Source: Sphaerolaimus hirsutus
Taxonomy: Eukaryota; Nematoda; Chromadorea; Monhysterida; Sphaerolaimidae
Length of the DNA: 64,000 nucleotides
Assembly: GCA_964036195.1 (NCBI GenBank)
Contig: OZ038456.1
Coordinates: 4,092,001 to 4,156,000, forward strand
Direction: 5' to 3'
Shown: one piece after another, positions 41,959 through 55,216 of the stretch
Layout of the letters: each line of letters starts with the position of its first letter
Position numbering within the stretch: the first letter of the stretch is position 1
Notes under the pieces: model-generated
What the model was told of the DNA's origin: nothing
The model's database searches: none
What the model saw: only the letters and a program-made list of their open reading frames with translations
Translations under genes and position numbers: made by a program

Positions 41959-44900
41959 TCAATTTTCACAATTACCATTTTCCATGTGGTGTTCTACCTG
42001 CTGCGCTGGAGCGTTCTCCGGTGGCAGCAGGATGGCGTCGACAGCCTCGTTGTGTTCTGGCGGCGGCGAGGGGGGCTCGGCCACGTTCTGCAGCGCCATG
42101 GCCGCCATGTCGTTGCTAATGGGGGAATAGTCTTCATTAGGGTGGTAAACTGGCTCAATTATGGGCGCTACCTCCTCCACCACCGGCACCACTTCCTCCC
42201 GCGTGTCCACAGAGGAGTCAGAGCTAGAGGTAGCGGTTTCCATATCGGACTGAATTTCCGCTTTCAGTTCTTCTTCCAGTGCCGGGTATTTTTCAGGTCC
42301 GACTAGTTCTTTCAAGTCGGCCCGCGGGCGCCACTCACGTGGCCAGAATCCCAGCACGTTCCCCCAGATCTGGCCCGACTTGTAAGTAAAAATTCTTTTG
42401 GTCATACTTTCGACCGTCAGGAACCGGTGAAAGAAAGTTGACCACAGCATGGTCTCGGCGTTGGCCACCACCACGCGCACACATTTGGCGCGGGAGGTGG
42501 CTACGTTTCCCCGGGGCAACTCCGCCACAAATCCAACTCTACCGTACGCCTTCCTGGGATCAGCATCCAGCTGGGCGGAGTCAGTTGGTGGGCTGCCGCG
42601 CACACATGAAACGATGACCACCTCTGCTTCACGGGCCTGGGCTTTGTCGGCAGTGATTACACGTGTGGCCCAGTAGGCCGCGTCGTGTTCTGTGTGGGCT
42701 ACTAATCTACTAATTAGGGTGCGCGCCTGCGCCACATAAAAACACACAATTAGTAAACTAGCGGGATCCGTTAAATCCGCCCAGGGTAGGGTGGGATCTT
42801 CTTTCACAGTGGCCACGAAATAGTCGTATAAGTGAAGAATGATTCACAGTTCGGTCTTGTTGATAATCGACATGCCTTCTTTTGACTCGCAGCCTTGGTG
42901 CACCAGTGTGGACGACAGCGTGACGCCCTCCTCAAGGTCGCCGGGCGCGGGCAACATGGTGGCGCCGTGCGCTGCCTTGTCGTTGTAGGCGCGTAGTAGT
43001 CCATGGTACGCTGCCACAGAGTTGGCCTGAATGAGCTGGCGATGCCCGCGGAACACTGTTTCCAAGTGAACCACAGGGCATAGTTGATACTGTGTGAGCC
43101 TATCAATGAGGGTGGTTTCTGGTTTCAGGACGGGCTCCACCCAGTCCTGCACGCGAATCATACGTGTCAATTGTTTACTGTCTCCAAATAGAAGTAGCAT
43201 GCCGTTCACTGGGAGCTGGGCCGCCTGAACCACACTAATTACTGCAGCGTCAGACGCTAATGACGCTTCGTCAATAATCACCGCGCAGGCAGTCACACTT
43301 TTTATACGGGCATCGTGGGCGGAGTCTAAAGTGACATGGATTTGACCGGGCTGCACCACTTCCAAAAACACACGGTGCAGCCTGACCGTAGCCCTGACAT
43401 ATTTAGACAGCTCCCTACGCAGCACCTTACCCCAAAACCCTTGGTCAACTAAACTAGCCTCTCCAGCCCGGGCGCCCGCCACTCCTCCCTCGAAGTCGTC
43501 AAATGGCTGCTCGTCCCCATCCTTGGCTGTGAGAAAAGGCACGTGCTCGGTCAGCTGCGCACAGATAATGGCATCATTCGTGCAGTTGTTGATGATCTCG
43601 TCGACCAGCTAGTCCTTTTTGGCGCCGTCGTACTTTTCCAGCGCTGCTGTCCACTCGGGACTGAGACGGACAATGTTGTGGCCGGTTTGCTGTGCTAGGG
43701 TGTGCAGGGTTGGTAATTGGGTCGTGGGAGTGGTGCCATAAGTGGCATCACTTTCCCACATGGGACTCAAAACGCGCACCGGAAATGCCGCCCTTAATTT
43801 CAAAAAGTCTTCAAAACCCTCCAGTTTTTGCATTTCAGTGAATGGCGTGTCAGCCATGGCGGTCCATTTCGCGCGTTCCCGCAACAAAACTTCTAAAGCC
43901 CCAAAAATGTCCCGCTGCCCTAATTTATTCAGGTTGGTCAGTGCCCTGCGCGCTCCTTCGTTGGCCGCCGAGTTTACGGTGCACGTGATGAGCGTGGAGT
44001 GGTATTTGGCGTTCGGCTGCCTGTCGGACGGCAAGTCGGAGCCCGCGCGTACCCTGGGTCTCGCGTTGTAATAATTATAGCCGCGCGAACACTCATACGC
44101 CAGTTAATTTTGTGTGGTCGTCTTCCCAGACCCGAAAGGCGAGTCACACATAATCAAAAAGCGTATGCGCACGGCTGTGATCACTGCTCCTTAAACTTCT
44201 ACCTGTCCTTGTTGCGGCAGAAACTCACCTAGTTTGGCCTGAATCATTTGTTCATTTCTTCCCCTGAACAACAATTCATACTGCTCATTAGCCTCGTGGC
44301 TAATTAGCGCCCAGTCAGTTTCGTCATCCAGCAGACGCAAATTCAATATCACTCACAGCTAACTGGATTTGCGCCTCCAGGGTGAGTACTTTTGACCCCT
44401 GAACCACTCTTGGCACCCAGCCGACCGGCATCTTGTTCAGGGCGGCCTGCAGTGACCGCATGGTTCGATCATAATTAGGTGAGTCATTGGAGTTGCTTAC
44501 CATGAACCGGCCATCCTCGAGGGTACGGGGCAGCGCTGTCTGCGACGCTGTGGTGTCCAGCTTCGCTTGTAGCATCGTGCACGCTGGTTCTGATTCCATG
44601 CTGGTAATCCGCACTGATAAATTGGGGCTGCCTGCAGCTGGTTTATCCTCATCAGGTCGGGCCTGCACTAAGCTCAAAACTGACATGGGCGTCGCTTGGT
44701 TCAGCAGCTGTGCCTGCGTATTCACCTGCTCCAGCAGACGAACGTGCTGCTCTTCTGGTCCCTCAAAAGTGTCCGCTTGTAATTCCTCCAGGTCTGGGCG
44801 GCGCACCATAATGTCGCACGCAGTGCCCCGCGGCATGTGCTCCCAAAACACATTTGCGCACACATCTGTTGCGCGCTTCGCCCAAAACTGCAAGAATGAC

Positions 44901-45925
44901 TCGTTGTAGCAGTGGGCCGCTGCTAAAATACTCAACTTGTATCTCAAAAATATGTCCATTTTGTCTCGGTTCTCTGTGTCCGGCTGAACGCCCGTTGTGC
45001 TGATGTCCTCGGCCGTGGCGATCTGCAGCCCGTACGCATGGCCGTAAAATTCATCACCAAACACGTCCAAGTCGTTCAGATCGTGATATTCTACATGGGC
45101 CAGCCCCAACTGCCCAGCACTCAAAGTTTCCACTCTGGGGTCACTCACATACTCGCGATGCAAAATGACCAACTTTTCCGGCCCGGCATCGCCTCGCTCC
45201 GCCGCGCCCAGCGGTTCCAGGTTCTTGTAATTTGACGGCGTGAAGGCCGCTCGCAGCCGTGCCGTTTTCCAGTCGCTCGTGTACGGCTGGTAACCGGAAG
45301 TGTCGCCGCGTGTCAATGTACGCGCCGCCTGAGTGATGCGCCGCGTGCCCTGCGTACTCACTACAATCGGGGCGGCAATGTTTAAGGGGCATTTTGTCTG
45401 ATTACCCCATATCGCAACACCGGTGAACTCCCAGTACCGTGAGTTTTCTATTTTCTGTGCAATCGCAGTTGCCGAAAAACGCATTCCGTGGCGCACCAGG
45501 GGTAAAAACATCGAGGGGTGCTGTTTCTGAATTTTTGCACACAGATCCACCAGCTGGGTGGTCCTTTTGTCTCTGGCCGCCTTTGCCCGCTTAGTCGAGT
45601 AATAAAAATACGGATACGCCTCATCCGGGTTCACCCACTGCTCATTTTCACTGAGTATCACCATAGTTTGCTCAGAAATTCTCACGTGACATTGATACTC
45701 AACATGCCCATCGGTACCTGTGTCAATGTACACTCGGTCTACCCAACCTTTGAATTTCCCTCTGCTGGGGTACTTTTCCGGCCCGTTTTGCATTTATTGC
45801 ACCCGGTAAAGTTGTCGTGGGGGGACAGTTCCACCGCCGCATGCGCCATGTGTATTTGTTTCCTTGCCTTTGATGGGTGGGGCATCTGAACCTTCAAAGG
45901 GGCGTTTGCGAGAGGCTGGGGCCAT
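41959..45925 (-). pseudogene. copy B UPF1-like helicase, broken
   Basis: Runs on the minus strand from ATG 45925 (an N-terminus with basic ASRKRPF) to 41959. In-frame TAA at 45794-45796; the next block 45793-44324 holds the conserved N-terminal region. A frame change near 44330 and further stops flank Walker A FGSGKTT (about 44125). The block 44034-43609 ends in TAG, 43542-42844 ends in TGA, and 42843-41959 completes the protein. Motif II is DEAS, motif III is GDSKQL (canonical Asp), and motif VI is GNVATSRAK. The acidic C-terminal tail differs from copy A. It is homologous along its length to the copy A helicase, so the gene was in the element before the two lineages split. Not functional as read. 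Confidence 0.85.
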
Positions 45926-46150
45926 TATAATTACGTCAATGTTATAAAATAATTAATTGCGAAGATTAATGAACGGGGAAGGCAATAAAAACTCGTGCGG
46001 TCCAGTTACCCGTGGGCAAATGGGGTGCACGAGCTTCCTACGAACACACACACACTCTCACACACGCATCACGCTTTTTATACCTTGGTCTGGGTTATGT
46101 GGCGTGACGGTGGCAGTCGTAACGGCTAATTAACAGGCAATTAATTAATT
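45926..46150 (-). promoter_or_regulatory. copy B spacer between integrase and helicase
   Basis: About 225 bp non-coding with a cacacacacactctcacaca tract at about 46045-46066, the counterpart of the GT tract in the copy A spacer. Confidence 0.45.
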
Positions 46151-48910
46151 TCAGTCGGTGCTGTATAATTCACTGTAAGAAGGGCGAATTAAGTATTCAC
46201 TGGTTGCCTTGCAACGATCTGCATGAACTACGTATATTTTCCTATTAATATTGTTGAACAAAGTCACTAATGGGTGGGCATAATCAATGCACTCATATGG
46301 GCCGATAAAACGAGGCGCGAATTTCTTACTAGGGCCCGTTAGCTGTGTAATACGTGGCGTGTACACGCGTACCGCTTGCCCGCGTTGCACATTAAATCGG
46401 CGTGCGTGGCGATTGGCGTAAAATTGTTCCTTCTGCTGCGCCCTTGCCAAAGCGGTATGCGCAGCCTCGCGTGCTGTAGTCAAACGCGCGCCTAACTCAT
46501 TTATAAGGGCGCGCTTATGCGGCAATGATGGCAATGCCTCAGTGTCAGAGGGAGGCTCAATCATACGCTCCCACATGGACGCAGCAGGCTTGCCAAATAG
46601 CAACGCATCGGGGGTGGTTAGCAAAGACGGGTGTTTCGATGTATTGTACGCATGTACTGCGGCTCCTAAATGTATGGCCCAATCGTCATGTGTACGATTT
46701 ACATAGTGGGACACTATTTCCATCAGAACACCGTTCCTACGTTCCACCATTCCGTTACTCTTGGGGGTGTACGCAAAAGACGTGTGTTGGGTCGCATTCA
46801 AATATTGTAAAAGCTTGGCAAAAGTGCCCTCTGTAAAGCTAGGGGCGTTATCACTGAGTATAATGGCCGGCACACTAAATATCGGCAGAATGTGCAATCA
46901 AAATGCGAATGATACAGTGTCTTGTTTTATGTCGGGAACGGGCACAGCAATTCCAAAACGAGTACACTGATCAACAAACACCAACACATGTCGGTTTCTG
47001 CGTTTTGTGGTTAATAAAGGTCCTATTGCGTCTACTGCTATCACATCACCTGGCCTTTTGGCTACCTTGCGGCACACCATTTGAGTTCGCATTGCCGCTC
47101 TGAGACCTTTCTTGGCATTGCACGAAGGGCAAGTAGCAACCCAGCGTGCACTTTCCGGCCGCATTCCCGGGAACCACGCGAACTCCTGCAATCTTTCGAA
47201 TGTTTTTATTATTCCTAAATGGCCCGCAGTGGGGTGATTGTGTGCTAATTCTAATACAAACGGGACTAATTCAGACGGAATGCACACTGGGTCGTATAGC
47301 TGTATACCTGGGATTTGGGACGTTCCCGCTTGGCGGCGTAGGATACCGTATTGATCAATAAAATATGGCGCGGCACTGTAATAATTATCTGCGCGACACA
47401 CTTCTATTGTTGCGGCGATGTACGGTTCCTCGGCTTGCAACTGTTTCAACTTATCGACGGGGGTCACTGGCGGTAGCGCCATTATCGTACTGCGCTTAGT
47501 TACGCTCGTCAAACCCGGCGCAACTTCATTTCCGGCTCCTGAACCACCAGCCATTGTTCCAGTTCCAGGTGTTTCCGCATTCCCTTGCGGCTCTCGCAAA
47601 CTAGGAGACTCCGCCTCTTTTTGCCCGCGAGTCCGGTCGCTGATTGGTCGCAGTAACTCCGCCTCCTCGTTTACGTCACCTCGCTCGCTGATTGGCTGGT
47701 ACGTTGCTCTTCTTGCCGCAACTACCGTAACCTGCTTGTCGTGCGGGATAGCGATTTCACGGCACGTAACCTGTGCAAACTGCTCAAAGGCTTCATCCAG
47801 GTCCTTCTTCTCGTCGAATTCCACCGGCGCATCTTGCCTTCTTGATAACGCATCTGCCAATTCATTACTTTTTCCCCTCAAATGCTTGAACGTGATTTGA
47901 TACGGCGTAATTGTTAAGGCAAACTTGTGTAGCATGGCGTGCGGGGTGGTCTCTAAATTCGGATTCTTTACCCATGAAATACTCTTGGCATCGGTCCAGA
48001 CTTCAAAGGGCTGTCCCGCCAAATAACAATGCCAATTACGTATACTTTCATAGATTGCACATGCTTCCAATGAAATTGCTGGCCACTTGCTTTGTGTTGC
48101 ACCCAACTTCCGGCTGTAAAAAGCACATGCATGCAGTATTTTCTCATCTTCTGCTCGTTGCGCTAACACACCTGCAACAGCAATTTTGGAGGCGTCCATA
48201 ATAATTAAAAACATGTGCTTGGGATCAGGAAATTGTAAACACGGGCTTCCTAATAATGCTTCCTTCAGCTTATGGAACGCTTCCAAAGCCTTAGGTTTCG
48301 ATGTTAAATCTACTGGCGTGTCGCTGTTGTAATTTTCCCTCGGTCCCGTACGCGTGAGATTTGATAGGGGTACGGCCAACTCCGCACACCTGTGAATCAT
48401 GCGTCTAAAAAACCCTATAGCTCCTAGGAAACCCTTAACCTCCTTTACGGTGGTGGGCACTGGCCAGTCCTGAATTATGTGCAGTTTATCATCCGGCACG
48501 CACACGCTGTCACGCCCAATCATAAATCCCAAAAAACATACTGCCGTGACGCGTGCGAAAAAACACTTTTTTGGACTAATCTTGAAATTAGTTTTTATTA
48601 ATCGTTCCAACACTTGCCCTATGTCGTATAAGTGTGTGTCCCATGTTGCACTGTAAATTAATAAATTGTCAATGTATAATAACACATTTCGATGAATTAA
48701 TCCGGCCATAGCCAATTCGAAACAACGTTGCGCTAAACTGGGGGAGCATTTTAATCCCATTGGTAAACGTTTCAGTTGAAATTGCCCAAAAACATTTCTA
48801 AATGACGTAATGTGTCGATCATCTGGATGCAAAGCAATGTTATAGAAAGCTTGATTTATGTCGGCGCTGCTAAAAATACTTGCAGCTACATAAAGATTCG
48901 ACTGTTTCAT
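46151..48910 (-). pseudogene. pol: copy B RT (palm onward), RNase H and integrase
   Basis: Downstream frame after the RT +1 site. The RT catalytic motif reads YIDN (codons at about 48665-48676) where copy A has YIDD, so polymerase activity would be lost. RNase H motifs, the integrase HH-CC zinc domain, the first catalytic Asp (AVDAIGP), SDNAPSF and NGMVERRNG are present. An in-frame TGA at 46898-46900 cuts the integrase core between the first Asp and the second. After it, the frame stays open through the central stretch that copy A lost and the C-terminal domain with PYECIDYAHPLV. Confidence 0.88.
48870..48880 (-). promoter_or_regulatory. candidate +1 frameshift site inside RT (copy B)
   Basis: The minus strand reads TAT-TTT-TAG-C at the same codon as the copy A site. 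The downstream frame resumes one base later with SSADINQAFYN. Confidence 0.6.
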
Positions 48911-51259
48911 CTAAGCGGGGTAATGGAAATTGGGGAGCGTGCAAAACAGCGTTCAAGCGTCTGTAATCAATTACCATCCGCTTTGACCCATCCGGCTTGG
49001 AAACTACTAACGTGGGGGCACAATACGGGCTCGTACTGGGTTCCACGATGTTGTGCTCAATGAGGCATCTCAAATGGTTTTCTAAATATTGCTGATCATC
49101 CAGACTCAATCGGTACATTCTGCAGGCAATTGTTTTTTTGTCCACTAATTGCAGTTGATAGTCCACTAATTCGCTGTAGCCAATGTCATACTTGTGTCGC
49201 GCAAAAGCTTCTTTATATTGCAAAATTACCTTCTTCAGTTCCTCCCGTCGTTCGTCAGTCAAAGTTTCCGGCACTGTAAATTCCATTACGTGTCCATCCG
49301 GGCACACAACTTGCAGTGGGGGCCCCAGTTTGTCTTCAGCTACTTTGGGGGGAGGTTCAGTCGCTTGAACTTGCTGACACACATCTCTATCATAACATTG
49401 CTGCACCCATTCTGCGGGGGGGTCTCCAGGCTTCACCTTCAGCACGCAGTCCACTGGCTCGACCACAGCAATGCGATGTCCTACCTGTAACACCACGGGT
49501 TGAGTTTGCACATTTGCACATCTCACCTGAAACACGGGGGCACTGGTTTCATAGGCCGCTGAAGCAGCCATGACTCCACAGCGCTCGCCTACCGTATCCA
49601 ATCCCATGACAGTGAATAAAGTTTTGTCCAAAGGGGCAGATAATTTTGCCGTCACTAGTGCTTCATGTCTAGCCAGAATTTCTATTTTTTCATTCACAAT
49701 AGCGTAAATTCTGCGCTGTTGAACTTCTGGGTCTGGGTTATCAAATGGAATTATCGCGTGAGCCGTGGGGATTCGCAGTTCCCTTGCAGGTAAATCCACT
49801 ACCATGTGCCGTAATACATCTGCGCCAATTAGGATTTCACCAGCTAATCCATTCACTGCTTGAAACACAATTCCGAAAGTGTGGTTCCCCATTGTTACAG
49901 GTATTTCCATCTGTCCCAATACCAAAAGTTTCGAGTCGGCTGCACACCTGAGGGCTCCAATGGGCGATACCTCATCATGCTTGGTAGCCTTTTCCTTGTG
50001 TCGCATCAACACGTCTCTGTTACACAATGAACGCATGGCGCCAGTGTCCAGTAGGCATCTTTGATATTCTCTTCCATCGATGGTTATGGTAATTGATGGG
50101 CTGTAGTACACATGCACAATTTCTTCCCATCGATTGGCCACTTGACGAATGTTATCTCTCTCTTCCGGTGAGAATGTAATCATGCAAACCGATTCTTCTT
50201 CCAAATCGCATTTTCTATTTATACTGTATTGAATAGCGGGAAAATGACGCGAGCCCGTGAGTGCGGGCATGCCACTTGGCATTCCCACGCACGGGTTAAT
50301 TACAGTTCGTACTCTCACCTGTTCGCTAGGGCGATCCTCAGCTAGTTCGATGATCATTTTTGGCTTTTCTTCGTTCTTTGATCGTTTCTTGATTTTTTCC
50401 TTTGCCCGGTTCACCAAAGTCACGGCCGTTTCCGGCGCTGCAGCCATGAGCGCGGCTAGCAAGTATTGCATGGTCACCAGGGTACATACCAGGTAAATCC
50501 ATAATTGTAACCAGGTGTGCCACGTGTCAAAATCCCACCATCCTAGCGCCAAGACTGACTTCGCTAAAGTTTGATGCTGTTGCATGTGTGATTCCACCTT
50601 CGGCTCCGCCCCCTGCGTAATTTGCTGCACAATTGAGTATGCATGCCACACGTCATTTAGGGTGGTCGTCGGCAATAGTTCTGACAAATTATACATGGTC
50701 ATGGCGGCAAAGATCTGATGGTGTACGTCTTTAGCCTTTTCCTGTTGCCATTTCTGCGGGAAACTGTGCGTGTTATACATTGGTAAATGCTCCAAACCGC
50801 CCACCTTCGGCAGGTATTTATACCATTGTCCACTTAACATTACCACACGGTTGTGCGCATTGGTGCATGATCCTGGGATCGCTTGAAAGTGCAAAATGTT
50901 CGTCAGCCTGTTCATGTGCAACGTCACATTCTGCCCATGCATGCATACTTGTACAGGTACCGTTTCATAACACTCTGGGGACTTTTCCTCTTTCATTATC
51001 TCGTATGTCTTGACCGCGAAACATTTGTGACCCAAAAATCCATCTGGCGCGGGTTTAGCAATTATTTCATTATCATTCATGTACCAGCGGGCTGTCGTAG
51101 TTGTGTGTTCATTCATAGCATGGCATACGAATTCTTGAAAGTGCTGCACGTTCTTGCAAGTGGCCACTGCCTGTGCACGCATGGTTTGTTCTGCAGTTTC
51201 GTATACAGCCTGCATGCTGGCTGCCAACTGTCCTGTGCTCACTATCCCTAACGTGGGTC
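48870..51259 (-). CDS. copy B envelope TM-subunit + membrane anchor + protease + N-terminal RT, one ORF
   Basis: 790-codon open frame (from 51242). It begins just after a furin-like RQKR and a TGA near 51259. It contains a helical segment (AASMQAVYETAEQTMRAQAV), a Cys-containing ectodomain, a membrane segment at about 50465-50525 (WLQLWIYLVCTLVTMQYLL), a basic stretch, a retropepsin with LLDTGA and EILIGADVL, and RT fingers ending at AAG-TAT-TTT-TAG (48870-48872). This reproduces the envelope-protease-RT fusion of copy A. Compared with copy A there are extra residues between protease and RT. Confidence 0.87.
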
Positions 51260-51402
51260 AGGCTTGCACTCTTTTTTGTCTGACGCGTCGAATCACTGCC
51301 TTCTCAAATGGCGCCACCACAATATCCTGATCTGATTTCCATAATTTGATGCCGCATGATTTGACCTCTTCATGTGCTCTGAAAGACAGTGATAGCGTGT
51401 GA

Positions 51403-52329
51403 TCATCGGCTATCCTGTCTAATGCATCCATGCATTTCGCGCCATTTCTTGTATGGGCATTCCGCCTTCGGGTTCGGTTTCCATGTTAATTGGCTGCCGT
51501 CCTCCAGCGTGCATGCACCCATTTCATAATTGCACTTGCTAACCTCACCCAATGTGCTTTGCATGGTACTGGCTCCATATCTCATTCGTACTTCTCCTTG
51601 AAAAAACCCGCAGTGTGGCATTGTTTCAATCACCCATTTGCAACAATACAGTCCATGCCCTGAATAGCTAACATTGGTGGGGTATTGGGTATCCCATGCA
51701 TTGTCCAGGTCATTCACAGGTGTCATGGGCCCATTGTTGCATTTGTGATATTTGATCATGCCTTCACATTCGGCGGCGCCCACTGATCGAGGGTTGGAAT
51801 CAAACTTATCCAGCGTGACATCGCCCCAGAAGTTCTGATACGTCCTCGCAGTTCTGGTAGAGGCCACACACCTGTAAGCTGCCACACGGTATTCTACCAT
51901 ATTTCGCTTGTAAATTGTCAATGTCAATTTCCGCGGCCGTTCCAATGACGCCGTGGTGTCTACTATAGCCGTGCAATTCGGCAGGGGGGGGGGGTACGTG
52001 TATAGATCGTAGTGGTCAGTCAAATCGCTGCATAGCAATGGAAACGAGGGCATGGTAGTTGCGCTAGCGCCTGGCAATAGAGCTAACCCCATTATAATGA
52101 ACCCTATTGTCAACACAAAAAACAGTGACTGTGCAACATGGGGCATATACGGGGGTTCCGAATAAGCGCGCAGCGCGGGGCGCACCCCTTCCTCAGTAGA
52201 CAAAAACCCCATATACCTGTCTATTTGGTTGCTGGATCCAGTACGCGGCGGCAACGCGGCCGGTGTGGCATACAAAAAGGGGTCCAGACTGATGTTCTTG
52301 AGCACGTCCAAGGGCACCTCAGTCAGCAT
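51403..52329 (-). pseudogene. env: copy B envelope-like SU part
   Basis: Frame from 52329 to 51403. It is in the same frame as the gag tail, from which it is separated by a TGA (52360-52362) and ten codons. A hydrophobic segment at about 52050-52130 is followed by a Cys-rich ectodomain aligned with copy A. A frame change just before 51403 and a stop near 51259 separate it from the TM subunit. Glycoprotein family not identified. Confidence 0.75.
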
Positions 52330-52359
52330 GTCCGAGTGATCATCTGCAGGACAATTAGG

Positions 52360-53439
52360 TCACAGCGTGCAGTCCGTTTCTCGCAAATCATGCATTCCGA
52401 TCCTGCGTAAAAAGGCCAACCAGGTAGTTCGAAACAAATATCCTTTTTCGGTTCGCATGTATGCCCATGGTTTGATCCAGAATTCACACTCTTGTGCGAG
52501 CACATGCATTCCCGCTGTCCGCTGTGGTTCCTCGTGTGGCTCTGGGACCAGTTCGTCTGGTTCTTCCGATTCTAATTCCAAACCTTGCATCACAGGGATT
52601 AGTTTATTAACGGGACTTATCATCATGCAGCGGTCATCTTCGCGTACCCTCATGGTCACTCCAGTCGTGCTGGTCACTTGCGTAGGGTTCAGCGACTCTA
52701 CGGGGGGGTTATTTACCTGTTGCATCGGTTGCATGTAGGGTTGCATGCACCCATCCGGTTCCATAGCCATCCAGCCCGGCGGCGCTTGATATGCCATCAT
52801 CTGTGGTTGCATGGACATGTCACCAGCCCTCTGAACCGTCTGCGCTGGCTGTACGGGCATCAGCTGAGTTGGCTGCCACTGTGGGTAGGCATATTGCATG
52901 GGCATCATACCTGGCTGCATCGCTTGGGCTTGGTCATTCCTCTGGTAACCACGTTGTCCTCCGCCGCGCCCATGTCCATTTCCTCTGAACGCTCCACCGC
53001 CGCGGCTCCTTCTGACATACTGTTCTCTTTGTTCGGGAGTGAGTTTAGGACATTTGTATCTAATGTGCTCTTCAGAGCCACATTCCCAACACCCTTTGTC
53101 AAATTTACGTGGGGGCAATTTAGGGGGGTCCCTATTTAGTCCCAAAAGTTTACCTTCCAGCGCGCCCAGTTGTGCTGATTTCTTCGCTATCTCTTGATGC
53201 ACAGAGTCAAATTTGGCGACACTCTCAGTCATTTTCTGTTCCATTGTTTCTAGCGTCTTGTCGCCCTGGGATGGCAATCCAGCCATTGTGGGCATGTTTA
53301 GAGCCATCAATCTGTCCATCACCTTGTCGGTAGCGCTGGCAACCACATCCTGTTTGGATTTTTCACCCTTATTCTGGCTCTGTTCTGCTTCCAAGAAGCT
53401 CTCCTGCGCAGGTGCATTATCAACCATCTCTTTCCATGT
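52360..53439 (-). pseudogene. gag: copy B Gag C-terminal part
   Basis: Contains the zinc knuckle CWECGSEEHIRYKC (about 53050-53095), an Arg/Gly-rich box, a Met/Gln-rich tail and an acidic segment. It ends with TGA at 52360-52362 in the same frame as the envelope-like region. The upstream end is the insertion point of the small LTR element. Confidence 0.8.
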
Positions 53440-55212
53440 TGTTGTGCACACAGGAAACGGGGCTGACTGCATACCGAGTCCGTGGCGCACAGATGAGAAA
53501 CGTGCAGTGAGTTTCAGCTGGATTGGCATGTGGACCTTGGGCAAGAGGCGAAGCCAAGTCCACGAAGCCAACAACGGGAGAATATTTGTGTTTGAGATGT
53601 TGTGTTGTTGCGTTTTGGTGGAACGTCGCTCGGCGACACGGATCGTAAAGTTTTAGCATCTCATATTCATAGATGGTCACCCCCCGAAGGGGACATGAAT
53701 GATGAGGGAAAAGTGAGTTAATGAACATCAACTGACCTAAACACCCAAATGGTCACTACTCAAAATTGGTTGAAACATAAAAGTTAACGGTTCAGACCAA
53801 TCACTCCAAACCTATCCAACCATAGGAATGCAAGTGTATATAATGTAGTGGACTCTAACTACAACAGTCCCCCCAAGTTCACCCTACAGGGGGAACTGAC
53901 AGAAAAACAATAGTCAAATTCATACAAAAATCACAACAAACACCAATTACAATAGAATAACAACATTCACCCAATAAACAGAAATGTCACCATTGTGCAT
54001 GATCACTTAGCCTTGGAGTGTTCTTGCCTTTCCTGTAGTTCCTCTATCCCTTGAATGCCATCACTGGTGCACTGACTGCTGGTTGCTGCTTGGCTGGTAT
54101 GTTGAATGTTTGGTGTGGGTGATCAGAATTGCATGGTACTTGGTGATTTGGTGTACTGGTTGGAGGTGGCAGGCTGGATGGTGGTGTCTTGTGCAGGAAA
54201 ACTGTCTGCTGCCTTATTTTGGACTTCATGTAGGTGGACCGTTTCAGAGGTGTGTATTGGATAATTGCATTGACATAGATTGGTGGGTGTTTGGGTGGGT
54301 AGTTCTGCTGGTGTCACTGATTGACAGTCAGGGTATGTTTGGGTTCTGGCATTGCTGATTAATGGCCAAAGTGGTGTTTTTAATTTACCAGTGTCACTGA
54401 TTGACATCTGGTATGCTGGTGAGGGTTCCCAGTGTCGCTGCTTGACAGCTGGGATGGTTAGGCTGTCGGTGTCATTGCTTGACGGCCGACCTGTTTGCCT
54501 CAGTTCCTGGTGTCGCTGCTTAATGGCTGGGGTTAGGCTGTCAATGTCTCTGTTGGACTGCTGACCTGTTTGCCTCTGTACCCAGTTGCTGCTTTGATGG
54601 CCAGGGTTTTTGCATTTGACATCTTTTGTGTCATGCATGCGCTCTTGTGGCACACGGCGGGGGGCTGCTCTTGCTGGCAGGTGCTGCTGCAGGTTTGATT
54701 GGGGTGCCACCGATGTCATTGTTGGACAGTCGGGGGCGGGCGGGTTCACATAGGCTTGAGAAGTTTCAAGCCAGTACGATCACCATGTTGTGCACACAGG
54801 AAACGGGGCTGACTGCATACCGAGTCCGTGGCACACAGATGAGAAACGTGCAGTGAGTTTCAGCTGGATTGGCATGTGGACCTTGGGCAAGAGGCGAAGC
54901 CAAGTCCACGAAGCCAACAACGGGAGGATATTTGTGTTTGAGATGTTGTGTTGTTGCGTTTTGGTGGAACGTCGCTCGGCGACACGGATCGTAAAGTTTT
55001 AGCATCTCATATTCATAGATGGTCACCCCCCAAAGGGGACATGAATGATGAGGGAAAAGTGAGTTAATGAACATCAACTGACCTAAACACCCAAATGGTC
55101 ACTACTCAAAATTGGTTGAAACATAAAAGTTAACGGTTCAGACCAATCACTCCAAACCTATCCAACCATAGGAATGCAAGTGTATATAATGTAGTGGACT
55201 CTAACTACAACA
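53440..55212 (-). mobile_element. small non-autonomous LTR retroelement nested in copy B gag
   Basis: 427-bp LTRs at 53440-53866 and 54786-55212 (three differences), TG...CA ends, TSD ATGT at 53436-53439 and 55213-55216. On the minus strand a primer site TGGTGATCGTACTGGC follows the 5' LTR (54786-55212), and a purine tract (cttggggggac) precedes the 3' LTR. The 919-bp interior has diverged repeats of a ttgacagctggg-like unit. A 208-codon open frame (54123-54749, minus) matches no gag or pol domain. TRIM/LARD-like; it needs enzymes from elsewhere. Confidence 0.9.
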
Positions 55213-55216
55213 ATGT

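Noticed and set aside
41840..42306. Plus-strand open frames opposite the copy B helicase tail
   Set aside because: Antisense shadows of the acidic C-terminal coding region; no independent support.
54123..54749. 208-codon open frame as a gene
   Set aside because: Low-complexity repeat translation inside a non-autonomous LTR element; no gag, pol or cellular domain visible.
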